A stretch of 14,447 nucleotides of DNA from Terriglobia bacterium (GTDB lineage: Bacteria; Acidobacteriota; Terriglobia; UBA7540). Below, in pieces: positions 6,527 to 14,446 of this stretch (its first letter is position 1; the number at the start of each line of letters is the position of its first letter). A model generated the notes under the pieces. It saw only the letters and a list, made by a program, of their open reading frames with translations. It was not told where the DNA came from and searched no databases. The DNA lies in NCBI GenBank assembly GCA_030042795.1, contig JASHYZ010000598.1:1-14447 (forward strand), written 5' to 3'. The position numbers and the translations under genes were made by a program.

Positions 6527-7483
6527 GTGAGACAGAATTCCACAAACTCGGCTGTGCTTTCGAACGCGGAATTCGAAGACATCTTCAGGAGCGTGAGCAA
6601 CTGGGGTCGCTGGGGGCCGAACGATGAAAGAGGAACACTAAACTACATAACCCCCGAGCACGTTCGCGCTGCTGCCGGACTTGTGCGTTCGGGCCAGAGC
6701 GTCTCGCTTTCCCTGCCCTTGAACACCGTGGCAGGTCCGGACAATCCGCGACCGTCCGTACACCACATGGTGAAGATGTACGACTTGCCGCTTTCAGCTC
6801 GAGGGGAACCGCAGTTCGCAGGAGACTTTCTAGGCACTGAAATTCACGGAGACAGCCGGACTCATGTCGACGCGCTTTGCCACGTTGCTTACAAGGGGCG
6901 GATTTACAACGGCCGGCCGACGAGCATCGTCACTTCCCGAGGCGCCGCACGGCAGGACGTTACAGCTTACGTCAACGGCATCGTGGGACGGGGAGTGCTG
7001 CTCGATCTTCCTCGCTTGCACGGCGTGAAATGGCTGGAACCCGGCCATGCCGTGACCATTGCAGAATTGGAAGGTGCTGAAAAAGCTCAGGGTGTTCAAC
7101 TGCGTGAGGGTGATATCTTTCTCTTTCGCACTGGTCACCACCGCAGGCGTCTAGAGTTGGGTGCCTGGGATAACAGCTACGAAGGTGAGGGGCAAGCCGG
7201 CCTGCACCCGTCCACGATGCTTTGGCTTCATGCGCGTAAGGTCGCGGCGTTCTTCCCCGATGGTGACGGCGAAACAGTCCCGAGCAACGTGGAGGGCGTA
7301 GCCTATCCCATTCACGCGCTCCAGATCGCAGCCATGGGCATGGCGTGCGCCGACAGTCTCCAGTTTGAGGATTTGGTGAAGGTGGCAGAACAGCAGAACC
7401 GCTGGGAGTTCATGGTTGTGGCATGCCCTCTTTTTATTCGCGGAGGAACCGGGTCTCCCTTTAATCCTATTGCGATTCTCTGA
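6527..7483 (+). CDS. Cyclase-family (kynurenine formamidase-like) metal-dependent hydrolase
   Basis: The protein is 318 residues, usual for the larger cyclase-family members (Pfam Cyclase, PF04199). The hallmark metal motif is HGDSRTHVDALCH at residues 107-119, with His107, His113, Asp115 and His119 as likely ligands. The early WGRWGPNDERGTLNYITPE (residues 26-44) is also typical. Known relatives hydrolyse cyclic or formylated amides such as isatin and N-formylkynurenine; here the neighbours are sugar-acid enzymes, so ring or lactone opening is an inference only. A stop at 6488 limits the frame and the GTG at 6527 is the first usable start. Its SD is weak (GAG at 6518-6520). It begins a run of five closely spaced genes; the next start is 13 bp after its stop. 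Confidence 0.85.
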   Translation: MRQNSTNSAVLSNAEFEDIFRSVSNWGRWGPNDERGTLNYITPEHVRAAAGLVRSGQSVSLSLPLNTVAGPDNPRPSVHHMVKMYDLPLSARGEPQFAGDFLGTEIHGDSRTHVDALCHVAYKGRIYNGRPTSIVTSRGAARQDVTAYVNGIVGRGVLLDLPRLHGVKWLEPGHAVTIAELEGAEKAQGVQLREGDIFLFRTGHHRRRLELGAWDNSYEGEGQAGLHPSTMLWLHARKVAAFFPDGDGETVPSNVEGVAYPIHALQIAAMGMACADSLQFEDLVKVAEQQNRWEFMVVACPLFIRGGTGSPFNPIAIL

Positions 7484-7496
7484 GGGCGCAGGTTCT

Positions 7497-8246
7497 ATGG
7501 GGAAATTGGACGGCAAAGTGGCGATCGTTACGGGCGGCGGCAGCGGCATTGGCAAAGGCATCGCTCGTGGTCTCGCAACTGAAGGGGCCAAAGTGGTGAT
7601 TGCTGGCCGGCGGGTTGACATTTTGAATCGCACTGTGGAGGAGTTTGCAGCTCTAGGGTTGACGACGCTCGCTATTCCCACCGATGTGACGGACGAATCG
7701 CAGGTCAGTGTCTTGTTTGCGCGCACGATAGAGCGCTTCGGCCGGGTCGATATCCTGGTGAACAACGCTGGGGCAGTGGACGGAGGCGCGTTGGACGAAC
7801 TCTCAGTGGAAACCTGGGACAAAGTCATTGCCACCAACTTGCGTGGCCCTTTTCTCTGCACGCGCTCGGCAATGCGATTGATGAAGCCTCAGGGCGGCGG
7901 GAGAATCATCAACATTGGCAGCATCTCTGCTCAACGGCCCCGCGTCAATTCCTCGGCGTATGCCACCAGCAAGTTTGGGATCTGGGGATTGACCCTTTCC
8001 ACAAGCCTCGAAGGAAGGCCGCACGGTATTTCCGCCTGTTGCTTGCACCCGGGAAACGTTCAAGTGGAAACGCCCGATGAAGAAGTGGGGGCCGTGACTG
8101 GCATTTCTGATTACGTCAGGGAACCCAAAATGGAAGTCGGTGAAATCGCCGAGGTCGCTGTCCTGATGGCCAGCGTGCCTCCGCACGTCAACATGCTGGA
8201 AGCCATCGTCCTGCCGGTCGCGCAGGCCTATCTCGGACGCGGTTGA
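7497..8246 (+). CDS. Classical short-chain dehydrogenase/reductase, likely NADP-dependent
   Basis: The protein is 249 residues, standard for classical SDRs. It shows the cofactor motif TGGGSGIG (12-19), Asp63, NNAG (89-92), Asn114, Ser142, Tyr155 and Lys159 (YATSK), so the catalytic tetrad is complete. GRR after the second strand (37-39) suggests NADP rather than NAD. Many relatives oxidise sugars or 3-keto/2-keto intermediates; the exact substrate is not readable. The start at 7497 is preferred over an upstream in-frame ATG at 7416, because it gives the family's usual N terminus (MGKLDGKVAIVTGG). GAGGG overlapping the previous stop codon could serve as SD. It sits between the cyclase-family hydrolase and the dehydratase and is probably co-transcribed with both. 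Confidence 0.88.
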   Translation: MGKLDGKVAIVTGGGSGIGKGIARGLATEGAKVVIAGRRVDILNRTVEEFAALGLTTLAIPTDVTDESQVSVLFARTIERFGRVDILVNNAGAVDGGALDELSVETWDKVIATNLRGPFLCTRSAMRLMKPQGGGRIINIGSISAQRPRVNSSAYATSKFGIWGLTLSTSLEGRPHGISACCLHPGNVQVETPDEEVGAVTGISDYVREPKMEVGEIAEVAVLMASVPPHVNMLEAIVLPVAQAYLGRG

Positions 8247-8277
8247 GTGAGGCGGCCATCCTAAGGAAGAGCCATCC

Positions 8278-10020
8278 ATGAGCAAGATAGATCGCGTTGC
8301 GTTACGTAGTGACGAATGGTTCTCCCGCAACGATGAGGTAGGAGTACGCCATCGTAGCGTTCTATCGACCTTGGGCTTTGATCCTCGATCCGTGTCGGGT
8401 AAACCCGTGATCGGCATCTGTAATCCTGCGAGCGAATTCAATAACTGCGAGATGGGGTTGAAAGAGCTGGTACAAATTGTCAAGCGCGGCGTCACCGAGG
8501 CCGGTGGTATCCCGCTCGAATTTCCCACCATGGCCTTGGGAGGGGAATTCCTCAAACCCTCTGACCTGCCTTATCGCAACTTGGTCTCGATGGACATCGA
8601 GGAAACCGTACGCGCGAACCCGATCGATGGCCTCGTACTGCTGTCCGGCTGTGACAAGACCACACCTGCTCAACTGATGGCCGCGGCCAGTTGCGATGTT
8701 CCCGCCGTCCAGCTCTCCGCCGGCCCTAAAGCCACGGGCTATTGGAAGGGGCAGGAGATCGGCGCGGCCACCGACCTCTGGAAGTACTGGGACGACTACC
8801 GAGCGGGCAGGTTAGGACGTGAGGAATTCAGCGAGTTGGAGCAATGCATCTCCTGCTCCTACGGGACCTGTAACGAGATGGGCACGGCATCCACCATGGC
8901 CATTCTGTCCGAAGCGCTCGGAATGATGCCTTCCGGCGCATCGAGCATTCCGGCCAACGACTCGAGACGCAGAGTAGCTGCCGAGGCGGTGGGGAAGAGA
9001 TGCGTGGAGCTTGTCAAGGAGCAACTCGTTCCCAGCCGGATTTTAACTCCGGCAGCCTTCCAGAACGCCATCCGCGTGCTGAGCGCCATCGGGGGGTCGA
9101 CCAACGCCGTCATTCATCTGGTGGCGATCGCGGGACGGCTCGGCATCGATCTGCCTCTGAGCCTTTTCGATGAGCTTTCCCGCACAACTCCGATGATCGT
9201 CAACCTTAAACCTTCCGGCCGTTATCTGATGGAACACTTTCATCGGGCGGGCGGGCTGCCGGCGGTAACCCAGGAGATATCCGGGCTGCTGCAGCTCAAC
9301 TGCTTGACGGTTTCAGGAAAAACCCTGGGGCAGAACATCGCAACAGCACGCTGTTACGATCGCGACGTGATCAAATCTATCACATCGCCGGTCCTGCCTT
9401 CGGGAGCGCTCGCAGTCTTGAAGGGAAATCTTGCGCCCTCGGGAGCTATCCTGAAGGTTTCTGCTGCGTCTGACCGGTTGCTGATTCATTCCGGCCCGGC
9501 GGTGGTGTTCGAAAATTATCTCGATATGATGGCGAGAATTGACTCTCCGGATCTGGAAGTCTCCGCTGACAGCGTTCTCGTAATGCGGAATACTGGCCCT
9601 CGGGGAGTGCCCGGAATGCCGGAATGGGGCGCCATTCCCGTACCGGTAAAACTCCTGCGTCAGGGTGTTCGTGATGTCGTTCGCATCAGCGACGCCCGCA
9701 TGAGCGGGACAAGTTATGGGACGGTGATTCTTCACGTCGCGCCCGAGTCGGCCGTGGGTGCGCCACTGGCGATCGTGCAGAACGGGGACATCATCAAACT
9801 GAACACAGCGGAGCGACGCCTGGACTTATTGCTTCCGGAAGAGGAAATCCAACGGCGCCTCTCTCGCTGGTCACCCGCGCCCAGTGAGCATTTGCGAGGT
9901 TTCCCGCGGCTCTACATCGATCACGTTCTTCAGGCGGACCAAGGCTGCGACCTCGACTTTCTGCGGCCCACCTGTAAGGACGCGGTCAAGTTCGTGCCCC
10001 CGATTGTTGGCAGAGGCTAG
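8278..10020 (+). CDS. IlvD/EDD-family dehydratase, sugar-acid (arabonate/xylonate-type) branch
   Basis: The protein is 580 residues, the length of characterised L-arabinonate dehydratases. Iron-sulfur cluster cysteines are visible: Cys57 (EFNNC), Cys125 (SGCDKTTPA) and Cys198 (YGTCNEMGTASTM). Lys127 corresponds to the carboxylated metal-binding lysine, and Ser476/Thr478 in RMSGTSYG match the catalytic SxT. The reaction expected is dehydration of an aldonic acid to a 2-keto-3-deoxy acid. The immediate partner downstream is a DapA-superfamily enzyme of the matching type, which argues against branched-chain amino acid synthesis. SD AAGGA (8263-8267) precedes ATG 8278, and the gene begins 31 bp after the SDR. 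C5 versus C6 sugar acid cannot be decided by eye. Confidence 0.88.
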   Translation: MSKIDRVALRSDEWFSRNDEVGVRHRSVLSTLGFDPRSVSGKPVIGICNPASEFNNCEMGLKELVQIVKRGVTEAGGIPLEFPTMALGGEFLKPSDLPYRNLVSMDIEETVRANPIDGLVLLSGCDKTTPAQLMAAASCDVPAVQLSAGPKATGYWKGQEIGAATDLWKYWDDYRAGRLGREEFSELEQCISCSYGTCNEMGTASTMAILSEALGMMPSGASSIPANDSRRRVAAEAVGKRCVELVKEQLVPSRILTPAAFQNAIRVLSAIGGSTNAVIHLVAIAGRLGIDLPLSLFDELSRTTPMIVNLKPSGRYLMEHFHRAGGLPAVTQEISGLLQLNCLTVSGKTLGQNIATARCYDRDVIKSITSPVLPSGALAVLKGNLAPSGAILKVSAASDRLLIHSGPAVVFENYLDMMARIDSPDLEVSADSVLVMRNTGPRGVPGMPEWGAIPVPVKLLRQGVRDVVRISDARMSGTSYGTVILHVAPESAVGAPLAIVQNGDIIKLNTAERRLDLLLPEEEIQRRLSRWSPAPSEHLRGFPRLYIDHVLQADQGCDLDFLRPTCKDAVKFVPPIVGRG

Positions 10021-10040
10021 CGCTGCAAGAGCAGGCTGAG

Positions 10041-10045
10041 AGGAG
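10041..10045 (+). promoter_or_regulatory. Shine-Dalgarno deciding a GTG start
   Basis: AGGAG, within GAGAGGAGAAG, lies 6 nt before the GTG at 10052. It supports that non-ATG start over any internal ATG. Confidence 0.6.
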
Positions 10046-10051
10046 AAGTCT

Positions 10052-10981
10052 GTGGAAGCGATCAGGAAGCTCACCGGCTCGGTCCCAATCGTTCCGATAC
10101 CATTCGATGACCACGAGGAGATTGACGAAGAAGCGCTTCGACGGTTGGTGCAGTTCTGTGTGGACAAGCGATTTTCGGCCATTTGCCTCCCCGCTTATGG
10201 GAGTGAATTCTATAAGCTTTCCGAAGCGGAGAGAATTCGCGTCGTCAAAATCGCGGTTCAGCAGGCAGCGGGACGCGTGCAGGTCATCGCCCAGAGCAAC
10301 CACGGATCTTCACGCGTGGCCCTGGAATTGGCCCGGACGCATGTGGCGAACGGCGCTGATATGATTTCGGTCGCGCTTCCCCGGCAGTTTGCTCTGAGTG
10401 AAGATGACCTGTTGCGTTATCTGCGGCCGATTCTCAACGGTGTCCCTGTCCCGTCCCTGGTTCAGGATTTCTCCCCGGCGGGAGAAACCATCGGCGCCGA
10501 TTTTGTAGAGCGCTTATTGGATCAGTGTCCCCGGTTTGCTTACCTCAAAATGGAGGAGCCCATGCTCGCTCCCAAACTGGTGGCGATTTCAGAGCGCACC
10601 GGGGGAAAAGTGGGAGTCCTCGAGGGAACAGGCGGGCTCTATCTGCTTGAACTTGTTCCTTACGGGTTGTGCGGAATTATGCCGGGATTGGCCGTCGCGG
10701 ATGGCCTTGATGTGGTCTTTAAGCTGCGCGCAGCCCATAGAAATGACGAAGCGTTCGAGCTCTACGGAAAGCTTCTGCCACGAGTCCTTTTCAGCTTTCA
10801 AAGCTTTCAACATTTTGAACTCTACCTATACTGCGAAAAGCGCCTTTTGCAAGCCAGGGGGCTACTTTCATCCGCTAACTGCCGCAACGCGAGCTTCACT
10901 CCTGATCCGTACACAGTGCGCTACGTCGATGAATTGAATGAACGCCTCCTGCCCCTGCTGAAGGACCTTGGGAACGCATGA
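10052..10981 (+). CDS. DapA-superfamily enzyme, probable 2-keto-3-deoxy sugar acid dehydratase/aldolase
   Basis: The protein is 309 residues, a (beta/alpha)8 class I lyase. Lys166 (AYLKMEEP) is the Schiff-base lysine. The GTTGE loop of true DapA is replaced by AYGSEFYKLSEAER (48-61), and the catalytic tyrosine segment (LYNVP in DapA) reads VQDFSP at 137-142. From memory, the same VQD segment and the AYFK lysine context occur in Azospirillum-type L-2-keto-3-deoxyarabonate dehydratase, which yields alpha-ketoglutarate semialdehyde. With the IlvD/EDD gene 31 bp upstream, two successive dehydrations are the best reading, though a retro-aldol activity is possible. Start is GTG with a good SD. Its stop overlaps the next start (ATGA at 10978-10981), indicating translational coupling to the regulator. 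Confidence 0.84.
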   Translation: MEAIRKLTGSVPIVPIPFDDHEEIDEEALRRLVQFCVDKRFSAICLPAYGSEFYKLSEAERIRVVKIAVQQAAGRVQVIAQSNHGSSRVALELARTHVANGADMISVALPRQFALSEDDLLRYLRPILNGVPVPSLVQDFSPAGETIGADFVERLLDQCPRFAYLKMEEPMLAPKLVAISERTGGKVGVLEGTGGLYLLELVPYGLCGIMPGLAVADGLDVVFKLRAAHRNDEAFELYGKLLPRVLFSFQSFQHFELYLYCEKRLLQARGLLSSANCRNASFTPDPYTVRYVDELNERLLPLLKDLGNA

Positions 10982-11913
10982 AACGCGAGGAATTTCCTTG
11001 GAAAAGAGAATATCAGTTTGTTGAGCCCGGCATTACTGCTGAGGGAGTGCGCGTCTACCCCTTTGACCCCGCCTTTCCGATTGACGTCAGTTTTCTCACC
11101 GCTTCCGGCCGCGCGCTGGTTCGAATGAACCGCCACGAATTTCTCGAAGTGCTTTACATTTTTGCCGGTGATACCCAAATTCAGGTTCGCAGCCGCTGTT
11201 TCGAACTGAAGAAAGATGATCTTGTGGTAATCGGGCCGGACATTTACCATCGACTCCTCCACCCGCCTCGCATGGAGGTTAAGCTCATATCCGTGAATTT
11301 TCAGCGAGACGTCATCAGGGGCGGCGATGTAGATGGTGAAGATGGCATGTACTTCAGCCCCTTCCTATGTCAGGGGCCGCAATTTCCGCATGTCATCTCT
11401 GGGGAGAGAGAGCTGTCGCGCGAAGTGCTCGATCTAATTCTAAAGGTGCACCGCGAACTTCCCGCTCATACTGCTCTGCAGCGCCTGGCCGTAAAGACCC
11501 ACATGAAGGGTGTTCTTCTCCTGCTGTTGAAACACTTTGCCCGCCATTTGGGTACGCGTGAGGCGGTCGATCGGAAGCAACGGCACGTGCAGCGCCTCCG
11601 ACCGCTCTTTCATCACCTCGACCATCATTACGGTGAACATATCGAGGTGGCAGACGCCGCTCATCTGTGCGCTATGAGCTCCTCGCACTTTATGAGATTC
11701 TTCAAAGAGACTATCGGGCAATCTTTCCGCGCCTACCTGAGCAACTTCCGGATCGCCAAAGCTCAAAGCATGCTGTCGAACAGTGATGCGTCGATTGCCG
11801 ACATCAGCCAGTTGGTGGGCTTCTGCAGTCAGAGCTACTTTGGCGAGACATTCCGGTACTTGGCGGGTACCACCCCGCGCGCTTACCGGCAACGCTTCCG
11901 TGCCAGGGCTTGA
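10978..11913 (+). CDS. AraC-family transcriptional regulator, probable local regulator of the cluster
   Basis: The protein is 311 residues. The N-terminal half is a cupin-type ligand-binding domain (about residues 25-110), with NRHEFLEVLYIFAGDTQIQV and later DLVVIGPDIYHRLLHPP. The C-terminal third holds the two AraC helix-turn-helix motifs: VADAAHLCAMSSSHFMRFFKETIG (about 224-247), and IADISQLVGFCSQSYFGETFRYLAGTTPRAYR (about 272-303), which carries the family signature. The ATG overlaps the preceding stop, so it is the last gene of the run and is coupled to catabolic expression. Such regulators usually sense a pathway sugar; the inducer is unknown. It ends 11 bp from the convergent hydrolase gene. 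Confidence 0.9.
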   Translation: MKREEFPWKREYQFVEPGITAEGVRVYPFDPAFPIDVSFLTASGRALVRMNRHEFLEVLYIFAGDTQIQVRSRCFELKKDDLVVIGPDIYHRLLHPPRMEVKLISVNFQRDVIRGGDVDGEDGMYFSPFLCQGPQFPHVISGERELSREVLDLILKVHRELPAHTALQRLAVKTHMKGVLLLLLKHFARHLGTREAVDRKQRHVQRLRPLFHHLDHHYGEHIEVADAAHLCAMSSSHFMRFFKETIGQSFRAYLSNFRIAKAQSMLSNSDASIADISQLVGFCSQSYFGETFRYLAGTTPRAYRQRFRARA

Positions 11914-11924
11914 TACCCCCGAAG

Positions 11925-13367
11925 CTACCTCCCGGAAGCGCCGTGCAAGTACAACACCGCGTCCCCAGTGAAGGCCGGCTGGAACGAGCGCTCACCATCG
12001 GAAGCTGAAAGCGTTCCCGAGGAGGTGATTCTGTTGGAGGTGGGATTGAGCCACTCATACCGGTACGTTCCGGCGCTCAGATCCACAGTAAAGGGCCCGC
12101 TGTAAGGCTGATACACCAGATACTCCTTGCCGGGATTAGCCAAGCAGAAGTGAGTGCTGGCAAGCGAGGGTTGCGGCGTCATAGCCACAAGATTCATGCG
12201 ATTTGCGAAGGTTAACGTCATTCCCATCGCGTCCCGAATAGGAGCGTAAAAGTTATCAGGTTTGAGACCGACGTAAGGATCAGCCGTCGAACCCTCTGGA
12301 GCATTTCTGTTAGGCCAGACTACCAGGTAAGGATCCATAAAGGCGACGTTGTTGCCTGAAGTGAAGTTCTCCCACACCCACCTGCGTTGGCCCAGAGCAC
12401 CGTCGTGCTTCAGTTCGCCCGCGCCGTAGGCGTGGTCCGTGTCATTGATAATTACTTTTGTGCCGTCGGAAGGTGGCACGTGGCTGCCGGCTGAAATCCA
12501 ATCGGCGGCACTCTTGTAAAGAGTCAAGTCTGATCCGCCCCTCCATTGAAACGTCATACCCACCGGGTGCTGCTTGGGCTTGGTTTTCTCGTATTCCTTG
12601 ACGAAGCTGATTACCTTGGCTTGCCACGCATCGGAGAACGGACTGCCCGACTCATTCGAAACTTCGTAAAGCACGTTATCGAGGTCGTTCACCGTGTCCA
12701 CGACCTTCCGCATGTAAGCCGTCTCGACGTTCCATACTTCATCCGACATCTGCGAGCTATCGGTTGGGCACCACGCAGGACAGTCGATATGATTAATGTT
12801 GTTGGATTCGCGGTAGGGATCGCCGTCTTTCGGATTGGTCTCAAATTGCAATTCATACCCGTTGAAGAGCATGACGGACACATAGATGCCGTTCTCGCGG
12901 GCCGTGATAATTCTGGATCGCATGCGATCAAAATACGTTTGGTCGAGTTTGGTGAGGTCAAATTTCAATCCGCCATCGTTCGCATACCCAGGACCTGTTC
13001 TCAGCCACTTCCAGGGAAGCGCGACCACGTTTTCATCGGGGTCATCAGTATGGTCGGAGTCCGGCAACTCCGCTGTCCACAGGCGCATGAAGTTGAAGTT
13101 TTGCGCCACCATCCACTTCATGTAGGTCGCGTAATCAAACGGCACTCGAGGCGGATGCAGCGTTCCGCGGTCCATCAGGTTTGACCATGTATGCGATCCT
13201 GTGAGGTAAATGGCTTTTCCTGATCCGTCGGTGAAGTAGCGGCCGTTCGCGGGATTCGCGCGCAAGGGTCCAGTGGCTGTTCGGGCGCGGAGAGGAGCGA
13301 CCTGCTGTCCGGCATCCTGGCCGTAGCCAAGCGCGCAAAAGGTGAGAATCAGCATTAGAGCCCGCAT
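11925..13367 (-). CDS. Secreted glycoside-hydrolase-like protein (apiosidase/DUF4038-type TIM barrel)
   Basis: The predicted protein is 480 residues. The start at 13367 gives a signal peptide (MRALMLILTFCALGYG, then QD) and has GAGAGG 7 nt upstream; a start at 13397 would add an unsuited ten residues. The mature N terminus NGRYFTDGSGKAIYLTGSHT (41-60) is characteristic of secreted TIM-barrel hydrolases grouped with apiosidase-like/DUF4038 proteins. VLYEVSNESG (232-241) offers Glu239 as the likely acid/base; the DTDHAYG (309-315) and FMDPYL (343-348) segments also recur in this group as I remember it. About 410-480 forms a small C-terminal beta domain of the Collagen_bind_2 kind, ending VLYLHGASGR. 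The nucleophile is not clear by eye; E333 (VWEN) and D309/D311 are candidates. It probably acts outside the cytoplasm on a glycan. It lies 31 bp after the SDR upstream, so an operon is likely. Confidence 0.78.
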   Translation of the reverse strand: MRALMLILTFCALGYGQDAGQQVAPLRARTATGPLRANPANGRYFTDGSGKAIYLTGSHTWSNLMDRGTLHPPRVPFDYATYMKWMVAQNFNFMRLWTAELPDSDHTDDPDENVVALPWKWLRTGPGYANDGGLKFDLTKLDQTYFDRMRSRIITARENGIYVSVMLFNGYELQFETNPKDGDPYRESNNINHIDCPAWCPTDSSQMSDEVWNVETAYMRKVVDTVNDLDNVLYEVSNESGSPFSDAWQAKVISFVKEYEKTKPKQHPVGMTFQWRGGSDLTLYKSAADWISAGSHVPPSDGTKVIINDTDHAYGAGELKHDGALGQRRWVWENFTSGNNVAFMDPYLVVWPNRNAPEGSTADPYVGLKPDNFYAPIRDAMGMTLTFANRMNLVAMTPQPSLASTHFCLANPGKEYLVYQPYSGPFTVDLSAGTYRYEWLNPTSNRITSSGTLSASDGERSFQPAFTGDAVLYLHGASGR

Positions 13368-13398
13368 ATAAAGGCCTCTCTCTGAGAATAGGGGCAAC

Positions 13399-14157
13399 TC
13401 AGCCTAAGTCTGCTCCCCCATCGACCATGTACACGCCGCCGACGCAGAAGCTCGCCTCATCGGTGGCCAAAAAGGTAGCCATTCCGGCGATGTCGGGAGC
13501 CACACCCAGCCGCCCAGCCGGAATCCTGGGAATGTATTTCTTGCGAGCTTCCGGGTCAGAGAATTCCTCAGCGTTCATGGGCGTATCCATGGTGCCGGGA
13601 ACGATCGCGTTCACTCGAATTCCGTCGCGCGCGTAGTCGGCTGCCATCGATCGCATCAGTGCGAACACCCCGCCTTTGCTGGCGCTGTATGCGGCCAGCC
13701 CGGCAAATCCTCGAATTCCCGTTCGCGAAGCGACGAAAATAATATCGCCCCTGCGCTGTGCGATCATGTGAGGGATAGTGTACTTCGCGCACAGCCAGTA
13801 GCCACGCAAGTTCGTGTTAATGGTACGATCCCAGGTTTCATTGGCGATCTCATGAGCGCGTCCGTCGCCGTGAGTTATAAGAATGGCTGCATTGTTTACA
13901 AGGATGTCGATGCGGCCGAAGCGGTTGATACCGGCTTGCACCATTGCTTTGACTTGGTCTTCGGACGAGACATCGGTGAGCACGAAGATTCCCTCGCCGC
14001 CTTGATCCTTAAGCGCCCGGACGGCAGACTCGCCCCGTTGCGAGTCGATCTCGGCAACCACAACGCGCGCACCTTCTTGTGCGTACTTCAGGGCGATCGC
14101 TTCGCCGATGCCGGCTCCGCCCCCCGTTACGATCGCCACCTTATCTTTCAGCCGCAT
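13399..14157 (-). CDS. Classical short-chain dehydrogenase/reductase, likely NAD-dependent
   Basis: The protein is 252 residues with TGGGAGIG (11-18), Asp62, NNAA (88-91), Asn116, Ser144, Tyr157 and Lys161 (YSASK), and the C-terminal VGGVYMVDGGADLG typical of the 3-oxoacyl-ACP-reductase-like/sugar dehydrogenase SDRs. Acidic residues after the second strand (AEID, 35-38) favour NAD. The start at 14157 is preferred over 14229: it has a purine-rich SD (GGAGGAAAGAGGAGAG) and the normal MRLKDKVAIVTGG beginning. It precedes the secreted hydrolase on the same strand and is clearly different from the other SDR at 7497. Oxidation of a sugar released by that hydrolase is a reasonable inference. Confidence 0.88.
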   Translation of the reverse strand: MRLKDKVAIVTGGGAGIGEAIALKYAQEGARVVVAEIDSQRGESAVRALKDQGGEGIFVLTDVSSEDQVKAMVQAGINRFGRIDILVNNAAILITHGDGRAHEIANETWDRTINTNLRGYWLCAKYTIPHMIAQRRGDIIFVASRTGIRGFAGLAAYSASKGGVFALMRSMAADYARDGIRVNAIVPGTMDTPMNAEEFSDPEARKKYIPRIPAGRLGVAPDIAGMATFLATDEASFCVGGVYMVDGGADLG

Positions 14158-14308
14158 ACACTCTCCTCTTTCCTCCCCGGAACTACCAGACGTGCTAACA
14201 AGCTGCGGGGTAGAAACAATTAGTTCCATCGGCTAGCATCGCACGCTAGGAAATAACAAGAGAAGCCGGTGTCTATCTATCGAGAAGGCATCTTTTTTTG
14301 TCACAACC
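14158..14308 (-). promoter_or_regulatory. Upstream region of the minus-strand SDR-hydrolase pair
   Basis: This 151-bp gap holds the SDR's SD and probably its promoter. CTAGC (14233-14237) and GCTAG (14245-14249) form a short inverted repeat with a 7-bp spacer, a weak operator candidate. No convincing -35/-10 pair could be fixed. Confidence 0.25.
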
Positions 14309-14446
14309 CTACCATTCAGGAATGAGCGCTCGCGGTTCTTGGGATGTGCGGGGAAGCTCTTCTGTCAGCACTGTGAGCGTGTAGGCGGGGCAAGAGTCGT
14401 TTGCAGCTCGTTGCGTGGTGTAGCCGATGGCGTGAAGGCTCACCAG
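14309..14446 (-). CDS. Possible C-terminal end of an unrecognised protein, cut by window edge
   Basis: A minus-strand frame is open from the right edge to TAG (complement of 14309-14311), 45 residues ending TVLTEELPRTSQEPRALIPEW. Third codon positions are GC-rich at roughly 60 percent, compatible with coding, and the placement upstream of the SDR on the same strand is sensible. I recognise no family, and an open frame this short could be chance. Confidence 0.25.
   Translation of the reverse strand: MVSLHAIGYTTQRAANDSCPAYTLTVLTEELPRTSQEPRALIPEW

Noticed and set aside
7151..7861. A 236-codon minus-strand frame
   Set aside because: It lies opposite the end of the cyclase-family gene and the start of the SDR, both with complete motifs; its composition is that of a shadow frame.
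8278..10020. Branched-chain amino acid dihydroxy-acid dehydratase (ilvD)
   Set aside because: The neighbour is a keto-deoxy sugar acid enzyme with an AraC regulator, there are no ilv/leu genes nearby, and length and motifs fit the aldonate dehydratase branch.
10052..10981. Lysine-biosynthetic 4-hydroxy-tetrahydrodipicolinate synthase (dapA)
   Set aside because: The GTTGE loop and the catalytic tyrosine segment are both replaced, and the context is catabolic.
11893..11940. CGCTTCCG / CGGAAGCG inverted repeat between the convergent AraC and hydrolase genes as a bidirectional terminator
   Set aside because: The 8-bp arms are perfect but the loop is 32 nt, there is no T-run on either side, and both arms lie in coding sequence.
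12546..13184. A 212-codon plus-strand frame
   Set aside because: It is antisense to the secreted hydrolase, whose signal peptide, family motifs and SD are clear.
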